In this document: in pieces, positions 45,999 through 56,033 of the stretch
Numbering within the stretch: position 1 is the stretch's first letter
How the letters are laid out: each line of letters begins with the position of its first letter
Source: Rhynchospora pubera
Lineage: Eukaryota > Streptophyta > Magnoliopsida > Poales > Cyperaceae
DNA: 64,000 nucleotides
Direction of reading: 5' to 3'
Assembly (NCBI GenBank): GCA_028095005.1
Contig: CM051459.1
Span: 116,285,431 to 116,349,430 of the forward strand
Notes under the pieces: generated by a model
What the model saw: the letters and a program-made list of their open reading frames with translations, nothing else
Told to the model about the DNA's origin: nothing
The model's database searches: none
Made by a program: the position numbers and the translations under genes

Positions 45999-46942
45999 GG
46001 GGGCGTTTGTTTGTGACTTAAAGGGTGCATAACTTAAGTTATGTATTCTTAAGTCACCAAACACCTTTTACATAAGATGCCTTAAGGGTACATAAGTTAT
46101 GCAACCTAAATAGGTTGCATAAGTTATGCACCGGTCCCCTTTAATTTTTTTTCCAACAATACCCTTTAGAAATAATTAATAATAATATTTAATAATCTAT
46201 AATAATTAATAATAATTAATAAATAATAATATTTAATAAGTAACAATAACTATTAAAAAATCATAATTAGTAATAAATATTAATTATTATAATTAATAAA
46301 TAATAATATATAACAAGTAATAATAATAATAATAATTAATAAACAATATTGATTTATTATTAAATAATTAATAATATTTCATAATAATAAAATGATTTCT
46401 TATTATCATTAATAATTAATTTTTATAATAATTAAAAATTAAAAATTAATTAATATTAATTAATAAATAATAATACTTAATAAGTAACAATAATTATTAA
46501 AAAAATCATAATTAATAATAAAGATTAATTATTAAAATTAATAATATTTAACAAGTAATATTAATTATTAATAATAATGATTTATGAATAATAATTAATT
46601 GATGATACTTAATCAATAATAATTTTTATTATAAAATAAATAATAATATTTATAATATTTGATTAAAAGTAATTATTAATATTTCATAATAGTAAAAATG
46701 ATTTATTATCATCATTAATAATTAATTTTTATAATAATTAATAATTAACAATAATTAGGTCACAACATATAATACATAATACTAATTCAAATTTAAGGGC
46801 ATTTTAGTCTTTTGACATGAATATATGCATGCATTAAGTTAGTCATCCTTACTACACAACCAAACATCTATTACATAACACTACATAAACACTTAGGCAT
46901 CCTTAAATTATGCAACTCCTTACTACACAAACAAACGCCCCC
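45999..46942. mobile_element. Tourist-like (PIF/Harbinger-type) element, 944 bp
   Basis: Ends GGGGGCGTTTGTTTGTG and inverted GGGGGCGTTTGTTTGTG; target duplication TAA at 45996-45998 and 46943-46945. Subterminal CTTAAGTTATGTA/CATAACTTAAG motifs are palindromic. The middle (about 46150-46740) is almost pure A and T built from AATAAT/ATTATT words, with no coding capacity. TIR style and TAA target match Tourist-type elements. Confidence 0.85.
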
Positions 46943-46994
46943 TAAGTCAGTAAGCTAATTGTTAACATAGAAGTTAACAAATCAGCTTAAGAAT

Positions 46995-47183
46995 GGCTCC
47001 GTTTGGATGGCTTCTTCTCGGAATAAAGAATAAGAAATAACCACTTTTTACCAATAAATTTATTTCTAACCATCCAAACTCTTTACAAAAGTTACACACT
47101 TCCCAATAAATTTACCCCTTCCCAATAAATTTCTTCCCTTCTTCCTTCTTTCTACCTTATTCCCACACCATCCAAACGGAGCC
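46995..47183. mobile_element. Miniature element, GGCTCCGTTTGGAT family, copy 3
   Basis: Perfect ends GGCTCCGTTTGGATGG and inverted; flanking AAT on both sides (46992-46994, 47184-47186). Contains CTTTACAAAAGTTACACACT as in copies 1 and 2, plus an extra repeated CCCAATAAATTT. Confidence 0.8.
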
Positions 47184-47635
47184 AATGCTAATTTTAATCC
47201 TTGAGTACTTTAGATATAACAGAAAGATTGAATAGTTAAAGTATTTTAGATTATTAATGGTATCTATCTATTAATTATATTATTGAACTTAATTTTGTTC
47301 ATCGTTTTGGAAAAAATAACCGGTTTCATCAGATTAGTCAGTCTAATCTAATTGTACTCTAGCAGAATAGATGAGGTGGGGTCTCTCTGTGCCTTGACTC
47401 CTTGTAAACCTTTGGTCTCATGTTGTTGGTACAATGGTATCATTAATGCATCTGACTTCTAACACAGGAAAATGTTGCGCACTGATAATTGCAAATCTAT
47501 TTGATTATCTTATTTTTTTATTGTTGTGATTGTATATATATTTTCTTTGTAAGAGGACGTAAATAATTTCCGTCTTTTATTGTTAAATTCAAAAAAAAAA
47601 TGAAGAGAAATGGCGGAATACAAAAACAATGCTCA
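47184..47635. other. Spacer with a faint tRNA-like stretch
   Basis: TGGTACAATGGTA near 47428 followed by CATCTGACTTCTAACACAGG resembles a tRNA A box and anticodon arm, but no B box follows. The region ends in an A-run (47592-47600). Could be an old SINE; not firm. Confidence 0.3.
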
Positions 47636-47663
47636 CTAGTGGGGGCGTCGCGCGTTGCGCGAC
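47636..47663 (-). mobile_element. Helitron 3' terminus (hairpin plus CTAG)
   Basis: On the minus strand: hairpin GTCGCGC-AAC-GCGCGAC (47663-47647), then GCCCCCA, then CTAG ending at 47636, followed by host T. This is the canonical Helitron 3' end (CTRR preceded about 11 nt by a short GC hairpin, insertion before T). The element body would extend to the right, to about 49200; the 5' TC end was not located and no Rep/helicase frame is present, so it would be non-autonomous. Confidence 0.6.
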
Positions 47664-50600
47664 CTATTTTTACCACATATAGAAATCGTGAACATGTCTC
47701 TTATAATAGAAGTAAATTTTGTTATATAAGATAATTGTGTCTGAAAAAAAAAATTAAAAAATAATATTTTTAGATGAGGTGATAAAACATAGAAAAAACA
47801 GAAAAAATTTTATTATATCAATTATTGATTTCTTTTTAATTATCAACATGTCTTATCTAAAATATTAACACATATGATATTTTTAACATCGAACAAAAAA
47901 GACTATCTAAAGTATTTATTTTGTATCCATCTCGTCATTGTGATTTTCAAAACGTATAATTTAACATTCACCTAATATTTTAGAAAATATATTTTTTGTC
48001 GTTTTTCCATAAGTACAAACCATAAATTTGAATCTCTAATATTATGCAATATTTCTTTTTAAACATGATTCATAAGTTTAATATCATATCATAATATTAC
48101 AGCAATTTTTAAAAAATCGATATGTGAAGAATCAGAATATAATATACCATAAATATTATCATACAAACATACTGAATCAATGTTCCACATATTTTTTAAA
48201 TATAACGATAATTGCAAATATAGTATTGTATCAAATAAACGGAGAAAAATATTTGGATTAAGGATATGGTGTGAAGATGAAAATTGGCGTGAACTCTTTT
48301 CGTTGTTGTTTATTTTTTTAAATTGATCGCTTAGGATTAAACAAAGAAAAGACACAACATGAACCATATAAAAAAAAAGGGCAAAATAAAAAATGGACCT
48401 AAAAATCAGCAAAATAAATGTCATTTCCTCATCTCGTCTCCAGAGGAAACAAACGGAAAAAAAGAAAAAAGTTTCTGCACATAATTACACCCACTGTCCC
48501 ACATGTGATTGGATTCAGATATAGGATTTTCTGTGACAACTATTTTTCAGTTGTACTTGAGTTTTAATTTGACGACCATAGAAAATCCAAATAAATTTAT
48601 TAATGAAACATAAAAAGCCGAGAATGGTGAATGAAGGCTCATGCTCATGGGAACCCAGCCAAATTTATCCTCCACATAGATATTGGCGGATCCTCTATGA
48701 CCATTCTCAATTGTCCATGCTCGATTATATAGCCACACCTTTAGTTATTGCAACAAATAATCCGGTCCAGAGATGCATTTGCAGTCCAATAGATGTCGGC
48801 CATAGCCATAGCACAAAAATAAAAAAACAGATTGGGATTTCGAAACATACTCGAATAGATTGTGCAACGGATTAAAAACAAATTGGAAAAGACCCGTTTC
48901 ACAAAGGCTACCTATGGGTGTACGCATGGGATCATCATCGACACCCATGTGGTGTGTAGAGGGAAAACAATTAAGTAGATTTTTTTATGTTCGTACTGCG
49001 TATGGTCACCGTGTAGCAGATAACAAGCAAATTGAATAACACAAAATATGAACCGCCTCATTTTCAGCTGTTGCAACAAAAGATCCAGCGATTTTCACTG
49101 TGTGAAGAACTGTTCACAAACAGTATTCGGATTCGGATTCAATTGTGCAGATTAATATATGTTTGGATTTGGATTTGTTTTTGACTGTAGTGTACTAAGT
49201 GTAGTGAAAAAATGCATCACACAAAATCCAAAAAATCTTCACATATCAGGTATTCTTAACATCAAAAAATAATGGAAGAGAGATTTTGCTTCTTAAATCA
49301 ACCGCTCTCTAAATACGAATTTATTTTTTTACCACCATACAAGTTATTTTTCTTTATAAAGTTTCAAATTAAATTATTATTTCAAGCTACAGAAGCTTAT
49401 TATTACAAGCTAGAAAAGCTCCACGGAGACGGAGCTACCTTCCACTTGTACTCGCATTCCAAGAGAGGAAAATCTGGTAGCGGATCTAACTTGCGTGTTA
49501 GAATCAATATAGAATTAGTGCGACAGATTCTCTTCCCAATTGTTTCCTGGTTAGCTTTAATTTTCTTCTTGCTTAATTATTTTGAATTTTTTTAAAATAG
49601 TTTTGTGCCCAAGCCCCAAGCGCTCCAACGGCCCAAAAGATAAAATTGAAACGTTCTGGCCCGCGCGAGGGCCGATGAGTCTGCAGATTGACAGAACTTT
49701 GCATTGCACAAAAGCTGAGAAGCCTCTGACATTATAATTTGACATGTTAAGTAAATTTACAGTAGGATCCCACCAAAATCACAAAAAATTACAAAATCAT
49801 TCCTTGGTAGAAAAGATTGCCTCGTTGCAAGTGTTGAAGCATCCAAGAAGCCTCCGGTCTCATGATTTTTTTTTTTTGAAACTTGGTCATCTTTAATAAA
49901 ATTTTTTAACTATTGGCTTTCAATCTCGAATGATAAATGTTGCAATCATAACTTGCTATCATAATTAAATCTCAACTTGCTAAAATTTCAGACCAGTGCG
50001 AATTTCCCTTCATTTATCGCATAAACTCGCATTTTATAATGAAATCATTAGGAGAGAAACAGTCTGTCAAGTTATGAATAAACAAATTGAACAATCACAA
50101 TTACTGCAGAGCTAAAATAGTAACAACTCTTTGTAACTTTACTTAATTATTTTATTACATAGCATAGTTATTCTAAAATCTGAACTGAAAAATTCGAAAA
50201 TTGATATTATCAATATTACAGTTAAAATCCATATATATAACAGCATAAAGAAAAAGTTTAGAAGCCAAAGCAATGCGAGGCATATATGTATACTAACTAA
50301 CATTGGATCCCGCCTGTCAGTGAAATTAAGCACTGAATTTGTGGTCCCGCCTGTCAGTCACATTAAGCACTGTTACAATTTAGTTTTGGCCGTGCATTTC
50401 TCCCTCCCATCTTAAGCCTTGTTTGTGGTTAAAAAATAGAGATGAAGAAAGTTACTTATTTTTCATTTATGTAGAAAAGGTGAATAACATTACTTATTAG
50501 TCGTACATTTCTCCCTCCCATCTTTTTATAATGCATAATGAAGATTTAAAGCGAAAATAATGAAAGCAAGGGGGGAAAAAATCGAACTTTCAAAATAAAA

Positions 50601-52547
50601 AGTCATCACCAAGTTTGAATACTAGGTAAATTATTATGAAGTTGTTTTATAGGTTGGTTAGTTTACATCTGTATGAGTTTTTTATAATTATTTAGAAAGA
50701 AAAATGGTACCTAAATACTGTGATAAATTGCTTTGTAAATTTTCTTTCCTTTTTATTTTTGTACATTTCAGGGAGGGGGAAAATATTACTACCAATGTAC
50801 AGTGCTTAAAATCATGACCCCTTGCGATCAGAAATAAAAAAAAGAAGCATGCACCGTCTTTGGAGTCATTTATTTATTTATTAGATAGATTATTGCGATA
50901 TAAATACTCCTAAGACCACCAAGAGCTAGGCCATTCGACTCATGCCATGGTTCTCAACTCTGTTTAGTTTCGGCTGGACTTTCAACAACTTTCCATTTTA
51001 ACATAAAAATGAACTACCAGTTACAATTCCATATTTTAGAGCAATAAACGAAATAAAGAAACATGTGTCATCATAATCATTACAGCCACGGTTCCACGGC
51101 GATACTTTCAAAATAATTTTCCATCTTGTAATATCTTAGCAAATGAATTTGAGTATTAACATAATATTTTTTTCATCTTGTATTATTTTAAATGAAAGGT
51201 TTGAAATTATACATTTCGATTTACTTAATATAAAGAATGTCATTTCTAACGATTGCAACCCGAGTATTCACCTCCCTTAGGTGCAATTTGGGGAAGTATA
51301 AAAATCCTATTTGATTGAGAAGTGAGAACTGTAAAGCGTACTTTCGAGTTGCATCTGTACTCGCTCTTTCGCAGCGCCGAAGTCTAACAGCTATTTTCGA
51401 GTCCTCTTTCAATTCATTCAAAAAAAAAAAAAGTCCTCCCTCTTTCAAGTTTCAATCTATTACATCACATGTCGTCCGGTCGGGATTTCGTCACAAAGTG
51501 CTCGTACGGCTGCTCTTTTCTCAAAGGCTATGCACCGAAATCCAACGCAAACCTTATGTCCAAAGGTTTTTTTTTTGAGGAAAACAAACTTACTAATTGA
51601 GACAGATGATTTTTACTAAGCCACCAAATTCAAACTCGAGGCCGAATGATTTTTGCCGACATAAAATTTTCGATTGTTTGATGCATATAATTAACGTCAT
51701 AGCACTAGCTAACCACTATTTAATGTATATAATGTATAAATAATAACAAATTAGACAAGGTTAAACTTGCCACTAAAGTTCCTTATAATAATTTTAAAGC
51801 GTGGATTTTGATCTATAAAAATAACGGTCGACATTTCAAAATTTAATCTTCTAATTTTTAAGAATTCTTTAAAATGAATTCACGTCTATAAATTTCGTGA
51901 TTAATTGTTTTTTGAATTTTCCGAAATCTTCGAGCCAAGTTTTCTAATCTAGTAATCTCTATCAATTTTTATCCAAATCTTTTAATAATGTCCAAAATAA
52001 ATTGTGGAAACGACAAATTAATTCTAGAGTACATGGACTGCGAGGTAAATGAAGTTCACTTACTAGAATTATTTATCAAATACTAATATAAATAACATTG
52101 AATTTCAGCTTCTCTGATAATCCAATCTTATGTAATTTTACACATGTTATTTATTGACGTGACATTTCGAAGGCATAAATAAATAAATAATAAAATTTTT
52201 AATATTAAATGCGCCTGAGACTAGAAAATTTTTTATGGAATATTTGTTAAGATAAAAATGAAATAAAATATTCAGTTTCAAATGTAAAAAAATCATTTGT
52301 TAAGATAAAAATGAAATTAAATATTCAGTTTTATATATAAAAAAATCCAGCAGAACGTAAGTGGCAATAGAACAATAGAACAAATGATAAGCGAGATGTT
52401 TGGCGTAATTTCTCAAAATTTTATAAAATAAATAAATAACAAACTATTTAATGTTAAATTTGCAAATAAAGTTATTGAGCAGGAAACAATCAGCAATTAA
52501 CAAAAGTTCGGAGGCAAATGTCTAAAGTTTAATCCGGACCGCGCGGC
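47664..52547. other. Long spacer, no gene supported
   Basis: 47664-49195 is probably the body of the Helitron-like element. 49195-49778 resembles 34165-34523. A 32-bp unit CCCGCCTGTCAGT...TTAAGCACTG is repeated at about 50308-50369. A 56-bp unit with GTTAAGATAAAAATGAAAT is repeated at about 52247-52357. The longest frames (48089-48424, 49272-49595, 51221-51578) have biased composition, overlap on both strands and no family resemblance. Confidence 0.45.
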
Positions 52548-52554
52548 TATAAAA
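52548..52554 (+). promoter_or_regulatory. TATA box of the GRL gene
   Basis: TATAAAA in GCGGCTATAAAACTGG lies 207 bp before the start codon, giving a leader of about 175 nt. It is the only good TATA match near the gene. Confidence 0.6.
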
Positions 52555-52760
52555 CTGGATTCGAGGAGTGTTTCGAGATTTTCCTTTATTTCGGGTTGTA
52601 CTGAATAATTCCTTGTACCCCAGTTAAACCGCTCTCTCCACTTGCATTCCCTCCTTGCTGGTTTTTAAAACAAGAAAAGCAGAAAACAAATAAGATCAAA
52701 GAGAGAAACAAGATCAAAAGTTCTGAAGCGAGAGAGAAGAAGAGATCGGAAGAGAGAATC

Positions 52761-54868
52761 ATGGCGATCAATCGCAGGACATGCAATAATGGCTTTCGAT
52801 TCCTGAGGTCCGTCGTGCGCGACCGGGAGCCATTGTTGCCTCTCTTGCGACCTTCGTCAAGGTCGGACTTGGGGCTCAAAATGCTTCGCTTGATGGAGGA
52901 AGACGCTCATTACCCTTTCAGATCCCTGAATCTCATGTTGATTGCGCCTGTAGCGGTCGTGCTCTTTCAGTACTGGAACAATTTCTTGAGCAAAGTCGAT
53001 TTCGCAGTTGAGGTACGAATCTCTCTTCAATTTTCATAAATTCGAGTTCTTGAATCTCTTGAATGTCAATTCTGAAGCAATTGTTCTGATTCGATTTTCA
53101 ACTCAAATTTAACTTCAATCGGATTCACATTTGAAGCAATTCTTGTTCTAATTCACTTTTCACCTCAAATTCAACTCCAATCGGATTCACGTTTGAATCA
53201 ATTGCTGTTCTTATTCACGTTTCACCTCAAATTCAACTCCAATCGGATTCACGTTTGAATCAATTGCTGTTCTTATTCGCTTTACACCTCAAATTCAACT
53301 CCAATCGGATTCACGTTTGAATCAATTGCTGTTCTTATTCGCTTTACACCTCAAATTCAACTCCAATCGGATTCTCGTTTGAATCAATTGCTGTTCTTAT
53401 TCGCTTTACACCTCAAATTTAACTCCAATCGGACTCACGTTTGAAAAAATTGTTGTTCTGATTTAGTTTTAACCTCAAATTAAGTGGAATTTGTATGTTT
53501 TCATTGCATAGATGGAGCTAGCAGTAGCAGCATTTGTATCTTTCTACAGTTCTTGGGAATACCTTGAGAATCGCTGGTTGACTGATATACAGTCGAGCAG
53601 TGATGTTTCACAAAGAAGTGCTGCTTTAAAGAGCAAGCTTCTTGCAAGGCTTGAAAAGAAGAAGAACTGGCTCTACAGTATAATCACAACATGCTTCTTC
53701 TTCACTGGAATTATGAGATTATACTGGTATGTTAGAATGTAAACAAGTGTTGCATTGTTTTATGATCTGATCTAGGTTTTTTTTAGAAATTCGGATTGCA
53801 GTCTTATCTTTTACCAAAATGTAGGTTTGTAATGGCTCCATCTGCTGTACTTGGCATCATAGGATGGATATTTTGGGCTGTTTTGTCTTTGCTGGATGTA
53901 GTCTCAATCACATATCGAGTTGTGATTGTTGTTTCTACTGCTCTGGTGTTTCAATCCAGATGCATTGTGCAGCTCCTTCTTATGGAAGTAAGATTGCAAT
54001 CTTCTTTAAATAATATTCATCACTTATAATCTGCTTGCTGTGGCTAATCCTTCTACAATTGTAGGAATTTTCTAAGGATTTTCTTGTAAGGTCTGAGGTG
54101 CATAGAGATTTCTTTGCTGATCTAAGAGAAATTGAGAATAGATTGGACAGGATTGGCTTGGAACACCAACTCTATGTTGCAGCATTTGTCATTACCACTA
54201 CTATTTGTGAATTGATCAATTCCTTGCTGCTGGTTACAAGGAATTTCGATTTCAAATCCCTAGAGCTTATTGTAAGTTCCTTTTTTCTTCTGTTTACTTA
54301 ATCTGGAGAATTCCTGAAACTCATGCAACTACAAGCCTCTAGTGTTTTAGTACATGTTATGAAACTTGCTATGTTTTCTTTGATTTTTTTCAGGTGTGTA
54401 CTCTATATTTGGCTATTACCGTGCTAATGTTCTTGGTGCATGCAGTCAAGATTGCTGATCATGCAAAAGTTCTGACACACCAAGCTGACCAGTGGATAAC
54501 TTGCTTAGGAGTTGAAGATCTTGAAATTGGAGATGCACTGGTCTATTCTGAAGATGGTACAAACCAAAGGTTGAACATGGATCTCACAAATTCTATTTTC
54601 TATGAAATGTACCTCTCCAAAAGAAGAAATGCTTTAGGTAAGTTATCCTTGATTATTATTTTTTTTTTCATGCTTTAGTTGTGTTTTTTTTTGTTTTGCT
54701 CACAGAAAATTTCAAAAAAATTTCAATTTTTCAGGTACTTATATGAAGAAGTACATTGTTGGTATCTATATCTATGGATACCACCTAGATAAGCAACTTC
54801 TAAGGGCCTTAGTGATGACACAAATATCTTTGGGTGCATGGATTTTGAAGAAGACCATAGAATTTTGA
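52761..54868 (+). CDS. DUF3537 / plant gustatory-receptor-like (GRL) membrane protein
   Basis: Six exons: 52761-53012, 53512-53726, 53825-53987, 54065-54271, 54394-54637 and 54735-54868; 404 residues, all GT-AG. Hydrophobic segments at about 55-72, 85-98, 137-156, 157-180, 181-208, 246-268 and 277-298, plus a last one at 383-400, fit a seven- or eight-pass protein. The block YGYHLDKQLL...SLGAWILKKTIEF matches the C-terminus of plant DUF3537 proteins (YGF-LDR...LWLLGKTI), and the central RLDRIGLEHQ...LLLVTRN region also aligns from memory. DUF3537 proteins are regarded as plant relatives of insect gustatory/odorant receptor channels; their ligands are largely unknown. Short for the family (about 440). 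Intron 1 holds a 62-bp tandem repeat. No damage seen. Confidence 0.8.
53085..53456. repeat. 62-bp minisatellite in GRL intron 1
   Basis: Six units with period 62 (one at 61), recognised by CAATCGGATTC starting at 53116, 53178, 53240, 53302, 53364 and 53425. Middle units are nearly identical while outer ones are diverged, as expected from unequal exchange. It fills most of the 499-bp intron. Confidence 0.9.
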
Positions 54869-55581
54869 AATGGAGATACAATTTTGCATGAGGTTTTCTT
54901 ACAAAACTGTAACTGGCTTTTTTGTTTTCTCCCTCTTGCAACTGAGTGAAATGTTAGTGCTGAGTTGAGTTTGTATTGTAAAATTGTGTGTTTGTTTGGC
55001 TTTTTTGTTGATAGGGGTTTCTCTTGCAAATTTGACTTGACTTGTTGACATCCAATGTAATAATTCTGTGAGTATATTTTTTGTAAATGCAGCCACTGCT
55101 CTGGTATATTTGACTGGTTTTTTTAATGTAGAATTTCTTTGTGCATTTCTTTAGTGATTCATTTTCCAGGTTTGTTGCATTTTTCTGTAGCATTTATTGT
55201 GTGTTTGTTTGGTAAGAAAGTCGTAAAAGTCTTTTTCCTTTTACTGTGTGATAAATTGATAATCTCCTGAAAAGGTAGGTATGACCTGTCAGAGGTCTAA
55301 AAATTATTTCATGATTGAATGATAGGTGGTTATAACTTTAGTATAGGTATGACCTGTCAGAGGTCTAAAAATTCCATGTCTTTCATTTAATGAAGTATGG
55401 GTGAAGTTCTGGACTTGATTATCATGAAATTACATAGTGCCTTCTGACCTCTTCTGGAAGTATCAGACCAGTGGAAGGTTATATGTAATTGTTTAAGTTA
55501 TCATATATGTTAACCTCTACCTAAACATGATTTCAGAGCCTATTAACCTGTACCTATCAACATGAAGCAATATACTTCAAA
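54869..55581. other. GRL 3' UTR and spacer
   Basis: The GRL 3' UTR lies at the left. A 30-bp sequence TAGGTATGACCTGTCAGAGG... occurs at about 55275 and 55345. Overlapping minus-strand frames at 54723-55193 are mirrors of the UTR and not genes. Confidence 0.5.
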
Positions 55582-55968
55582 TTAAAATTGAAGATTCTTT
55601 TTTGTCGTAGATCTGATAACGAGTGAGTCGTTAGGAATCAAATAATTCCATGAGAACTTAGTTGGTACCAATCGACTCACTACCATCGTACCACTCAGTG
55701 GCTCCCCCACTGATCCAAGGTGACACAACTTGAATGAACCTAGCCATTGTCTTCTCCTTGACGCCACGATGCTATCGAGCCCTCCCTCGTGGTTTACGAT
55801 GGCCGGGATCGCTAACGGATCTGAATCCGCTACTATTCGAGCCCGTTTACAAAAGAACGAAATATCTCTCCCTCGTTTAAACGCAGCGCCAAAGTCCAAA
55901 CCTTTTCTGATTTCCTGCGGCCGAAGTCGCTGGACCCTCGTCAGTGACTGAAGGATGTAAATAAACAA
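55582..55968 (-). CDS. Unrecognised GC-richer open frame, probably a fragment
   Basis: 128 codons open on the minus strand, with roughly 50 percent GC in a much AT-richer surround. It contains VQRLRPQEIRKG, KRARIVADSDPLAIPAIV and RRRQWLGSF. I do not recognise any family. The plus strand is also open across 55730-55951, which often happens in GC-rich sequence and weakens the case. No splice or promoter signals were seen. It stands just left of the SNI1 duplicate. It could be a fragment of a transposable-element leader or of a captured gene. Confidence 0.25.
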   Translation of the reverse strand: MFIYILQSLTRVQRLRPQEIRKGLDFGAAFKRGRDISFFCKRARIVADSDPLAIPAIVNHEGGLDSIVASRRRQWLGSFKLCHLGSVGEPLSGTMVVSRLVPTKFSWNYLIPNDSLVIRSTTKKNLQF

Positions 55969-56033
55969 AGATTAGACCGGATAGCAATCTAGATCCAAGC
56001 CCAATAACATTTATCAATTAGACCCAGTGAAGC

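Noticed and set aside
47425..47480. tRNA-Arg-like A box and anticodon arm
   Set aside because: No B box, no acceptor stem pairing and no intact T arm; at most a decayed SINE head.
48089..48424. 111-codon minus-strand frame
   Set aside because: Low-complexity, Phe/Ile-rich composition typical of AT-rich DNA, inside the probable Helitron body, no family resemblance.
53085..53456. CRISPR-like array
   Set aside because: Units are contiguous 62-bp tandem copies without unique spacers, inside a plant intron.
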